6,532 bases of DNA from Oscillospiraceae bacterium (GTDB lineage Bacteria; Bacillota_A; Clostridia; Oscillospirales; Oscillospiraceae), in NCBI GenBank assembly GCA_017540945.1, contig JAFYAB010000058.1, forward strand, positions 1 to 6,532, written 5' to 3'. The notes beneath the pieces were generated by a model. It made no database searches. It saw only the letters and a list, made by a program, of their open reading frames with translations, and was not told where the DNA came from. The translations under genes and the position numbers were made by a program. Shown piece by piece: positions 1 through 5,656 of this stretch (its first letter is position 1; every line of letters begins with the position of its first letter).

Positions 1-132
1 AAGCACGACGGGATGCTGAGATATGCTCTCGTTTGCTGCTCCAAAAACAGTTGACCGTTGGATTCCGAGCGTGTATACTCCATCTTGAAGAGCCTCCTTT
101 AGGGCGGAGTATTTGTCCGGCGAGACATACCC
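1..132 (-). other. Possible edge-truncated minus-strand coding fragment, unrecognised
   Basis: Two minus-strand readings compete here and both run off the left edge. One starts at an ATG at 83-81, preceded by a perfect AGGAGG (98-93) with a 9-base spacer, and reads MEYTRSESNGQLFLEQQTRA and onward. The other is an open frame from 132 to 1 that follows a stop at 135-133. It has no ATG, GTG or TTG near its start but a protein-like composition, including the run DKYSALKEALQDGVYTLG. I recognise neither product. At most one can be real, and the second would have to be the 5'-truncated remains of a gene. The plus strand is also open in one frame from 3 to 326, but that translation looks unlike protein. 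Confidence that anything here is coding is low. Confidence 0.2.
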
Positions 133-230
133 CTATCCTATTCGATGGCTCTTCTTTTTTCAAGTCATTTCTCTGTTGCTTTCATCCGCATCCCATAGAA
201 TTTGTGATTGACCCTGTTTTTATTCTGTCC

Positions 231-296
231 AAAATGAACATTATCCCTTGGGCGGACGAGAGCGGCCCAGATACAGAAAAAATGAACCTTATCCCT
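231..296. repeat. Pair of spaced direct repeats, 18 bp each
   Basis: AAAATGAACATTATCCCT at 231-248 recurs as AAAATGAACCTTATCCCT at 279-296, with one mismatch and a 48-base period. Read on the minus strand, each repeat begins AGGGATAA and ends in TTCATTTT. Short repeats spaced a few dozen bases apart near one end are typical transposase-binding sites of IS21-family elements. The repetition is seen directly; the family assignment is inference. Confidence 0.75.
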
Positions 297-402
297 CAAA
301 TTGAAAAATGTAAAAAACTCCGCTGAACACCATATATAGTAGCATGACTGGGGTGAATGGACGGAATATGAATATATCTTGTGGTTATCCCAAAAGTAAG
401 TC

Positions 403-828
403 TTGGAAGCCCATGCATATGCAGCCGATCTATCGGAGCCCTATCTGACCAGAACACTGGACCGCTATGTGGGCAGACCGGAGGACAATTTGCAGCGTCA
501 ATGTATCTGCGCCCGTTGCCCGTCTGGCCATACGGAGCTGTATCTGGAAAAAACCCATCCAAACGTTGTTTGGATGCTGAAAAATCTGGGTCTGAAAAAT
601 GCGGCTGTCTTTATGCAGGGCTTTATCGACGGAGACCGGTTCCGTTTTTATGATCCCGGCATCCGGTTTTCCGGCGCGGAGTACGAGCGTATGCTGAAAG
701 CCGCGACGGGCGTGGATGTGGTCAAGGCGTTTGTAGGCTATGCCTTGGGTGCGCCGCTTTCTCCATTGGCGGAGCAATTGAAAAACCATGTGTTCCTGCT
801 GAATGGGAAATGTGGATTGCAGTCGTAG
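403..828 (+). pseudogene. ATP-grasp enzyme fragment (relic)
   Basis: The 141-residue open frame resembles the C-terminal ATP-grasp half of carboxylate-amine ligase / carbamoyl-phosphate-synthase-like proteins common in Clostridia. The diagnostic stretch is residues 63-89, where GLKNAAVFMQGFIDGDRFRF leads into YDPGIRF. In the family this is the core strand with the acidic and basic residues that hold ATP and Mg, followed by a glycine-containing turn. Upstream residues 40-53 (CPSGHTELYLEKTH and P) also fit the family. The whole N-terminal part is missing: a stop codon at 397-399 precedes the only possible start, TTG 403, which has no ribosome binding site. The C-terminal tail expected after the stop at 826-828 is not found in other frames. 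I read it as a dead remnant, cut on its left by whatever lies before 400. Family recognition is from memory of the motif. Confidence 0.6.
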
Positions 829-1075
829 ACGTGGATGGGAACGACATGATGCGGAGAGATCTCCTGCCGGAGCTGCGTTAAAGGAAAGAACAGCAACGGC
901 TCAGGTGTCCAGCGGGATTGCGTGCTTCTGCTCTGATGCCTCTGTTCGCTTTTATTCCATCATTGCTCCCCTGCCCAGGCGTGAGGTCATGGTGATGTGG
1001 CGAAAGGATCACAAACATTCCAAGCTGGCGGAGGAATCCAAGCTTGCAATTCAGAGCATTCCGTGGTAGTATTCT
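829..1075. other. Unassigned spacer with no recognisable gene
   Basis: An 88-codon frame spans 803-1069, overlapping the end of the ATP-grasp relic, but its translation is rich in Arg, Ser and Ala without a recognisable motif. I do not see a functional gene. The stretch contains one copy of the 22/23-base repeat (997-1018) and a short local direct repeat, TCCAAGCT, at 1019-1026 and 1037-1044. It probably consists of decayed gene remains or long leader sequence. Confidence 0.4.
997..1018 (+). repeat. Copy 1 of a 22/23-bp repeat
   Basis: The core GAAAGGATCACAAACAT is identical at 1002-1018 and 4712-4728, and the match extends left through GTGGCG with one missing base here. This copy lies about 195 bases upstream of the MmgE/PrpD start. 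Here CAT is followed by TCC, whereas in copy 2 it is followed directly by the ATG of a gene. Confidence 0.8.
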
Positions 1076-1081
1076 GTTCAG

Positions 1082-1167
1082 TCAGAAGATCTGATGCATT
1101 TGAAATCCGACGTAGTTGCGTCGGCTGTTTTGCCGGAAGAACTATAGTTATTTGATTATAGAAATCA
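1082..1167. promoter_or_regulatory. Cluster of inverted repeats in the operon leader
   Basis: Four short dyads follow one another in 86 bases upstream of the operon: TCAGA/TCTGA with a 3-base gap (1082-1094), CCGACG/CGTCGG with a 6-base gap (1107-1124), the perfect 10-base palindrome AACTATAGTT (1140-1149), and TGATT/AATCA with a 5-base gap (1153-1167). The second is GC-rich and is followed by CTGTTTT, so it could be a weak terminator or attenuator stem. The last two overlap or flank the proposed promoter and could be operators. The symmetry is seen in the sequence; any function is inferred. Confidence 0.4.
1130..1159 (+). promoter_or_regulatory. Possible sigma-A type promoter of the operon
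   Basis: TTGCCG (1130-1135) could be the -35 box and GATTAT (1154-1159) the -10 box, 18 bases apart; each matches four of six consensus bases. Transcription would begin around 1166, giving a leader of roughly 45 bases before the TTG start at 1213. The A+T-rich setting between GC-rich stretches supports a promoter here, but the boxes are weak. TATAGT at 1143-1148 is a better -10 box without a matching -35. Confidence 0.3.
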
Positions 1168-1198
1168 TAGGAAGCGACATATCCACCGCTGACGAGAG

Positions 1199-1205
1199 AG
1201 GGAGG
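1199..1205 (+). promoter_or_regulatory. Ribosome binding site that sets the TTG start at 1213
   Basis: AGGGAGG lies 7 bases before TTG 1213, an ideal spacing. No ATG in that frame lies near the conserved N-terminus, so this site is the main reason to accept the TTG start. Confidence 0.8.
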
Positions 1206-1212
1206 CACGAAG

Positions 1213-2547
1213 TTGAATCGATCCATTGAGTTTCTAAGGGCAGTTGACACCGTAAACAAGGCCCCTGTTCCGGAGATCGTTGTGGCTCGGGCCAGAAGAT
1301 CCCTGCTGGACTACCTGGCCGTGACCTGCGCCGGCGCCGCGTTCCAGCGGGACAAGCTGGAGCGGTATTTCGCGTTCGCGCAGCCGGAGGCGGGTCGCTT
1401 CCAGGCCATTGGCACCGGGAAGGACCTGGCCTTGAAAGAGGCCGTATTCCTGAACGGCCTGAACGGCCACGCCCTGGACTTTGACGATGGCACCAACAGC
1501 GGCATCATCCACCTGGGCAGTCCGATCTTCAGTCTGCTGATCCCCCTGGCCCAGCGCTATGACATCGGCGTGGACGCAATGCTGCAAGCCGCCGTGCTGG
1601 GCTACGAGGCCTCCTACACCATGGCTGTGTCCATCCAGCCGGGGCACAAGGCCATGGGCTACCACGCCACCGGAACCTGCGGAACGCTGGGGGCGACCAT
1701 TGCTGCAAGCTATATGCTGGGATTCACGGAGGAAGAACGCTTTCAGGCCTTCGCCGCCGCCTGCGTGGCGGCCAGCGGGATGCTGAAAGTGCTGGACGAC
1801 GGCAGCGAGCTGAAACCCTACAACGTGGCGAAGACCAGCCTCCTGGCGCTGACCGCCCTCCAGTTGGCCAAAGCCGGGTTCCAGGGTCACCCCGACCCCC
1901 TGGGCGGACGGGGCTTTTTGAAGATGATGACCGGGCGGGAGGACGTGGAGCTGAAACCCGTGCTGCTGAACGGGACTTACGCCATCATGAAGTCCTATAC
2001 CAAGCCCTACGCCTCCTGTCGATACACCCACCCCGCCGTGGAGGCGGCCATCCACCTGCGAGAACGTGTCAAGCCGGAGGAGGTGGAGGAAATCCACATC
2101 CGCACCTACGAGCTGGCGGTGTCCGGCCACGACCACACCGAGATTCCGGGCAGTTACAGCGCCAAGATGAGCATCCCCTACGCCACGGCGGCGGGCCTGC
2201 TCTACGGCAAGGCGGGCCTGGAGGAGTTCAGCGACGAGGCGGTCCGGGGAACGGAGATCCTGGACCTGACGAAAAAAATCAGGGTGTCCGCGGACGCGGA
2301 GCTGAGCGAGGTCTTTCCCGACGTCCAGGCCGCCGTGGTCACCATCCGCACTGCGGACGGGACTTACACGGATCGGGTGGACTTTCCCAAGGGGGAGCCG
2401 GAGAACCCGCTGACGGCGGAGGAATTCCGGAGCCGTTACGACGGACTGATGGGATATGCCGGGGTGGACGAAGCCCGGCGCAGCGCGGTGTTCGACGCGG
2501 TTTACCGGGAAAACGCGAGCGTGGCGGAGCTGGCGGAACAGCTGTAA
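1213..2547 (+). CDS. MmgE/PrpD family protein (2-methylcitrate dehydratase / cis-aconitate decarboxylase / epimerase superfamily)
   Basis: The 444-residue protein has the usual MmgE/PrpD length. Visible hallmarks are NGLNGHALDFDDG at residues 81-93, with H100 shortly after; GYHATGTCGTLGA at 149-161; the segment DGSELKPYNVAKTS at 196-209; and KPYASCRYTHPAVEAA at 264-279. By comparison with cis-aconitate decarboxylase, the Asp pair near 91-92, H100, H151, K201, K264 and H273 probably line the active site. Position 203 is Tyr where I recall His in many relatives. Known members dehydrate 2-methylcitrate, decarboxylate cis-aconitate or epimerise iminodisuccinate, so the reaction here cannot be named from sequence; a cytosolic enzyme acting on a small polycarboxylate is likely. 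It is the first gene of the run, starts at TTG after a strong ribosome binding site, and ends 11 bases before the aldo/keto reductase. The absence of methylcitrate synthase or methylisocitrate lyase nearby argues against the propionate pathway. Confidence 0.88.
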   Translation: MNRSIEFLRAVDTVNKAPVPEIVVARARRSLLDYLAVTCAGAAFQRDKLERYFAFAQPEAGRFQAIGTGKDLALKEAVFLNGLNGHALDFDDGTNSGIIHLGSPIFSLLIPLAQRYDIGVDAMLQAAVLGYEASYTMAVSIQPGHKAMGYHATGTCGTLGATIAASYMLGFTEEERFQAFAAACVAASGMLKVLDDGSELKPYNVAKTSLLALTALQLAKAGFQGHPDPLGGRGFLKMMTGREDVELKPVLLNGTYAIMKSYTKPYASCRYTHPAVEAAIHLRERVKPEEVEEIHIRTYELAVSGHDHTEIPGSYSAKMSIPYATAAGLLYGKAGLEEFSDEAVRGTEILDLTKKIRVSADAELSEVFPDVQAAVVTIRTADGTYTDRVDFPKGEPENPLTAEEFRSRYDGLMGYAGVDEARRSAVFDAVYRENASVAELAEQL

Positions 2548-2558
2548 GGAGTGACATA

Positions 2559-3539
2559 ATGAAACAAGTGAAACTGATTCTCGGCACCATGACCTTTGGC
2601 GAGTCGGTGTTTGAGCCGCAAGTGGGAGCGTTTATCCATGCTTTCCTGGATGCTGGATATGACGAGCTGGACACAGCTTATGTGTACAACGAGGGAAACT
2701 GCGAAAAGCTGCTGGGCCAGGTCCTGCCCGGCCTGGACCGCCCCTTCCGGATTGCCACGAAGGTGAACCCCCGCATCAGCGGCAGACTGGACGCGGAGGC
2801 GGCTTACCAGCAGGTGAACGAATCCCTGGAGCGGCTGCGGCTTCCCGCAGTGGACACCGTGTTCCTGCACTTCCCCGACCCGGCCACGCCGGTGGAGTCC
2901 GTCCTGTCCGCTATGGCCGAGTTGCACGCACAGGGGAAATATCGGGAGCTGGGCCTGTCCAACTTCCCGGCCTGGATGGTGGCGGACGTGTGCCATCTCT
3001 GTGACAGGCACGGCTGGGTGAGGCCCACGGTGTTCGAGGGCGTGTACAACCCGCTGACGAGAAGAGCAGAGGCAGAACTGAACGATTGCCTGAACCACTT
3101 CGGTATGCGCTTCTACGCCTACAATCCCATGTGCGGCGGCCTGCTCACCGGGCGCTACGGCAAGTTTGAGGACGCCCCCACGGACGGCCGCTTCACCCAC
3201 CGGCCCAACTACCAGGGACGCTACTGGAAAAAGAGCTTCTTTGACGCGGTGGAGGTCATCAAGGCTGCGGCGGAGCGCAACGGGATCACTTCCGTGGAGG
3301 CGACCTACCGCTGGCTGGCCTATCACTCCATGCTGAGCGGAGACCGGGGAGACGGCATCCTGATCGGCGCGTCCAAGCTGGAGCATCTGCTTCAAAACAT
3401 GGAGACGCTCAAGGCCGGACCGCTGCCGGAGGATGTGGTGGAGGCGTTTGAAACCGCCTGGAAGATCACCAGGGGCGACAGCCCGGACTATTTCACTTTA
3501 TACAAAGGAAAAGGCTCTGTAGGAGGGGAAAAGAAATAA
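2559..3539 (+). CDS. Aldo/keto reductase, AKR7-like
   Basis: This 326-residue NADPH-dependent (beta/alpha)8 barrel enzyme should reduce an aldehyde or ketone in the cytosol. It opens with the family strand LILGTMTFGE. The complete catalytic tetrad is visible: D38 and Y43 in DTAYVY, K68 in IATKV, and H104 in VFLHFPDP. The pattern H-F-P-D-P-x-T-P-V-E, followed by ELGLSNFPAWMV and later by FYAYNPMCGGLLTGRY, is close to the AKR7 (aflatoxin-aldehyde/succinic semialdehyde reductase) branch. IGASKLEHLLQNM near residues 271-283 matches the C-terminal cofactor-phosphate binding region. AAGGAG (2546-2551), overlapping the stop of the previous gene, sits 7 bases before the ATG. The stop TAA abuts the ATG of the decarboxylase, so translation of the two is probably coupled. 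The likely job is to reduce the aldehyde made by that decarboxylase; this is inference from order and chemistry. Confidence 0.9.
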   Translation: MKQVKLILGTMTFGESVFEPQVGAFIHAFLDAGYDELDTAYVYNEGNCEKLLGQVLPGLDRPFRIATKVNPRISGRLDAEAAYQQVNESLERLRLPAVDTVFLHFPDPATPVESVLSAMAELHAQGKYRELGLSNFPAWMVADVCHLCDRHGWVRPTVFEGVYNPLTRRAEAELNDCLNHFGMRFYAYNPMCGGLLTGRYGKFEDAPTDGRFTHRPNYQGRYWKKSFFDAVEVIKAAAERNGITSVEATYRWLAYHSMLSGDRGDGILIGASKLEHLLQNMETLKAGPLPEDVVEAFETAWKITRGDSPDYFTLYKGKGSVGGEKK

Positions 3540-4670
3540 ATGCTCAATCAGGAGAAGGTATTTGAAGTTTTAGAACAGCACGGCGTGCGCTATTTCACCG
3601 GCGTGCCGGACAGCTACCTGAACGGCTTCTGCAACTACGCCCTGGCCAACTGCGGGGACCGGAACGTGATCGCGGCCAACGAGGGCAACGCCGTAGCCAT
3701 CGCAGCCGGACATTATCTCGCCAGCAGGGAGATCCCCCTGGTTTACATGCAAAACAGTGGGGAGGGGAACGCCGTCAATCCGCTGGCCAGTCTGGTGGAC
3801 CGGGAGGTGTACGCCGTCCCGATGCTGCTGCTCATCGGCTGGCGGGGGCAGGGGAACTCAGAGCCCAACCACCCCCAGCATACGCGCCAGGGGGAGGTCA
3901 CCGCGACTCTGCTGGAGCTCCTGCACATCCCCTACACCGTCCTGACGGACGACGACGCGCACTTTGCCGGGACCGTCGCCAAAGCGGTGCAATACTGCCG
4001 GGAGACGCGGGGCGTCTACGCCTTCATCGCCCCCAAGGGGGTCATGGCCGACCCGGACAAGCCCAACAACGTGGACGACAGCTATCCCATGAGCCGGGAG
4101 GAGGCCATGGAGGTCATTCTCGACCATATGCCGGAGGACACGGTCTACAGCGCCACCACCGGGCGGGCCACCCGCGAACTGTTCTTCCTGCGGGAGCGGC
4201 GGGGTGAGACGAAAGCCCATGACTTCCTGAACGTGGGCAGCATGGGCCACGCCAGTTCCGTGGCCCTGGGTATGGCGCTGGCCCAGCCGGAGCGCCATGT
4301 GGTGGCCCTGGACGGGGACAGCGCCGCCATGATGCACCTGGGGGCCATGACGATGGTCTCCAAGGTCTCAGCGCCCCGCTTCCTCCATGTGGTGCTGAAC
4401 AACGGCGCGCACGAATCCGTCGGCGGCCAGCCCTCCGCCGGGCATTTGGTGGACTTCACAAAAATCGCGGAGGCCTGCGGCTATGTCAGCGTGGGCCACG
4501 CCGTGACCACGGAAGCGGAGCTGGTGGAAGCTCTGGACGCCCTTCGGGACTGCGGCCGCGCCGCCTTCCTGGACGTGCGCATCCACAAGGGCCTGAAAAG
4601 CAAGCTCCCGCCCATCGTCTTCGACCACAGAGCGGCCATCGACGCGCTGATCGAAGACCTGAACGGCTGA
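3540..4670 (+). CDS. ThDP-dependent 2-oxoacid decarboxylase, phosphonopyruvate decarboxylase-like
   Basis: The 376-residue protein matches single-chain phosphonopyruvate decarboxylase (AepY/Ppd) in length and layout. The N-terminal pyrimidine-binding domain shows GVPDSYLNGF (21-30), AANEGNAVAIAAGHY (45-59) with the presumed cofactor-activating E48, then YMQNSGEGNAVNPLASL, MLLLIGWRG and PQHTRQG. The C-terminal pyrophosphate domain has DGDSAAMMHLG (258-268) and NNGAHESVGGQ (287-297), 25 residues after the GDS triplet, the right spacing for a ThDP motif. The last Gly of canonical GDG is Ser here; other ThDP enzymes such as oxalyl-CoA decarboxylase tolerate this. The known reaction is phosphonopyruvate to phosphonoacetaldehyde plus CO2, and the sulfopyruvate enzyme is a close relative. 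No PEP mutase or aminoethylphosphonate transaminase gene is visible, so another 3-substituted pyruvate is possible. ATG 3540 directly follows the preceding TAA, with AGGAGGGG (3521-3528) upstream. Confidence 0.85.
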   Translation: MLNQEKVFEVLEQHGVRYFTGVPDSYLNGFCNYALANCGDRNVIAANEGNAVAIAAGHYLASREIPLVYMQNSGEGNAVNPLASLVDREVYAVPMLLLIGWRGQGNSEPNHPQHTRQGEVTATLLELLHIPYTVLTDDDAHFAGTVAKAVQYCRETRGVYAFIAPKGVMADPDKPNNVDDSYPMSREEAMEVILDHMPEDTVYSATTGRATRELFFLRERRGETKAHDFLNVGSMGHASSVALGMALAQPERHVVALDGDSAAMMHLGAMTMVSKVSAPRFLHVVLNNGAHESVGGQPSAGHLVDFTKIAEACGYVSVGHAVTTEAELVEALDALRDCGRAAFLDVRIHKGLKSKLPPIVFDHRAAIDALIEDLNG

Positions 4671-4697
4671 TTTTCTGAACACAAAGCATACCAATGT

Positions 4698-4710
4698 GCC
4701 ACAGCGTGGC
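4698..4710 (+). promoter_or_regulatory. Small hairpin just before the ribosome binding site of the fourth gene
   Basis: GCCAC (4698-4702), loop AGC, GTGGC (4706-4710) can form a short perfect stem. It ends one base before GGAAAGG, the presumed ribosome binding site, and its right arm is the first part of the repeat at 4706-4728. It has no T-run and is not a terminator. A role in mRNA stability or translation of the fourth gene is possible but unproven. Confidence 0.35.
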
Positions 4711-4728
4711 GGAAAGGATCACAAACAT
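4706..4728 (+). repeat. Copy 2 of the 22/23-bp repeat, carrying the ribosome binding site of the next gene
   Basis: This copy contains GGAAAGG (4711-4717), 11 bases before ATG 4729, and ends exactly at that ATG. It differs from copy 1 at 997-1018 by one extra G. The site favours ATG 4729 over the upstream in-frame GTG 4696, which has no purine-rich sequence before it; translation from 4696 would also read through the hairpin and the repeat. Confidence 0.8.
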
Positions 4729-5631
4729 ATGAACAGCATGGAACAGACCAGAGCATTTCTGCGCTCCATCGGTCAGCCCGGCGGAGACGCCTACGACCTG
4801 CCTACCTCCGAAAAGCGCTTCCGCGACGGCGGCCAGTACCGCTTTGAAGTGCCCGGCATCCAGGGCCCCAAGGTCATGAAGGCCCTGTTGGAGGCCATGG
4901 ACAGCTACGGCCTCTACCTCCACCGGGTCACCCAGACCCAGGGCATCATGCGCCTGACCGACGAGGAGATCGCCAAAATGGTGGATCTGGCCCACCAGTG
5001 GCAGACCGACCTGATCCTTGCCATCGGCCCCCGGGCCACCACCGACACCTCCGCCTCCGTCCACACGGAGGAGGGCGTCCGCATGGGCTATCGCCTCCGG
5101 GGCCAGGAGCAGATCGTCCGCGCCATCGAGGACGTGAAGCGCGCCGCCCGTCTGGGCTGCCGGGGCTTCCTGGTCTATGACGAGGGCAGCCTCTGGGTCC
5201 TGAACGAGATGCGCAAGGCCGGGGAGATCCCCGAAGATTGCCACTTCAAGATCTCCGCCCACGCGGGCCACGGGAATCCCTGCTCGGCCAAGCTGCTGGA
5301 GCTGATCGGCGCGGACTCCGTGAACCCGGTGCGCGACATCCAGCTCCAGATGATGGCGGCCATGCGGCAGGCCATTGACATCCCCCTGGACCTCCACACG
5401 GAGAACCCCAAGTCCACCGGCGGCTTCATCCGCCACTATGAGGTGCCGGAGATGATCCGCGTGGCGGCCCCCATCTACCTGAAGACCGGCGGCTCCGTGG
5501 CGGCCACCCACAGCTGGGACAGCACCGAGGACGACGCCCGCAAGCGCGCCAAGCAGTGCAGCCTGGTCAAGCGCATGATCGACGAATACTACCCCGAGGC
5601 TGTCTGGTCTCCCAAGGGCAGCCTGATCTGA
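4729..5631 (+). CDS. U32-peptidase-like TIM-barrel protein
   Basis: The product has 300 residues from ATG 4729. It resembles short bacterial proteins annotated as U32 family peptidase, which look like a lone TIM barrel. Segments consistent with that group are YRFEVPGIQGPKVMKALLEA (about 33-52), AIGPRATTDTSAS, RGQEQIVRAIEDVKRAARLG, LVYDEGSLWVLNEMRKAGEI (148-167), KISAHAGHGNPCSAKLLELI (174-193), PLDLHTENP (219-227) and GGFIRHYEVPEMIRVAAP. I see none of the Cys clusters that bind iron-sulfur in the RNA- or quinone-hydroxylating U32 proteins, and no signal peptide, so proteolysis is not implied. The conserved Asp, Glu and His residues at strand ends suggest an enzyme binding a small substrate. 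It follows the decarboxylase after 58 bases, the largest gap in the run, and may have its own translational control. Start codon alternatives are GTG 4696 and ATG 4738. The function is unknown. Confidence 0.72.
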   Translation: MNSMEQTRAFLRSIGQPGGDAYDLPTSEKRFRDGGQYRFEVPGIQGPKVMKALLEAMDSYGLYLHRVTQTQGIMRLTDEEIAKMVDLAHQWQTDLILAIGPRATTDTSASVHTEEGVRMGYRLRGQEQIVRAIEDVKRAARLGCRGFLVYDEGSLWVLNEMRKAGEIPEDCHFKISAHAGHGNPCSAKLLELIGADSVNPVRDIQLQMMAAMRQAIDIPLDLHTENPKSTGGFIRHYEVPEMIRVAAPIYLKTGGSVAATHSWDSTEDDARKRAKQCSLVKRMIDEYYPEAVWSPKGSLI

Positions 5632-5640
5632 GAACAGGGA

Positions 5641-5648
5641 AAGGAAGG
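5641..5648 (+). promoter_or_regulatory. Ribosome binding site that sets the ATG at 5657
   Basis: AAGGAAGG lies 8 bases before ATG 5657 and fits that start better than the in-frame ATG at 5669, which would be 20 bases away. Confidence 0.75.
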
Positions 5649-5656
5649 AAACGCCG

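Larger units (their letters stand above)
1..329. mobile_element. Possible terminal segment of an IS21-like element
   Basis: This A+T-richer segment carries two spaced direct repeats (231-248 and 279-296) about 30 and 80 bases from a possible tip near 329, where the minus strand would start TGTTCAGCGG, in keeping with the TG...CA ends of the IS21 family. The flank immediately to the right carries a gene fragment without its 5' part, as expected if an insertion removed the rest. No transposase (IstA) or ATPase helper (IstB) sequence could be recognised within these 329 bases, and no target duplication can be tested because the other end lies outside the window. An ordinary intergenic region with repeated protein-binding sites is the alternative. 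Confidence 0.33.

Noticed and set aside
87..154. GAAGAGCC (87-94) and GGCTCTTC (147-154) followed by a T-run, as a terminator
   Set aside because: The arms are 8 bases long but the loop would be 52 bases, far too large for an intrinsic terminator. ATACTCC/GGAGTAT (75-81 and 106-112) likewise has a long loop.
33..326. Plus-strand open frame of about 97 codons
   Set aside because: Its translation is irregular and it runs through the spaced direct repeats that better fit a mobile-element end; there is no ribosome binding site at its start.
803..1069. Plus-strand open frame of 88 codons
   Set aside because: It overlaps the end of the ATP-grasp relic in another frame and has a composition unlike the neighbouring proteins and no motif. 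It was considered because it contains the repeat, but the repeat is better read as a DNA or RNA element.
1107..1130. Stem CCGACG/CGTCGG followed by CTGTTTT as a firm terminator
   Set aside because: The stem is short and the T-run interrupted. It could equally be an operator, so it is listed only within the leader dyads.
1234..2136. Minus-strand open frame of 300 codons
   Set aside because: It lies opposite the MmgE/PrpD gene and its translation is Gly, Val, Gln and His rich without any motif.
2502..3395. Minus-strand open frame of 297 codons
   Set aside because: It lies opposite the aldo/keto reductase, which has a complete catalytic tetrad; the antisense product resembles nothing.
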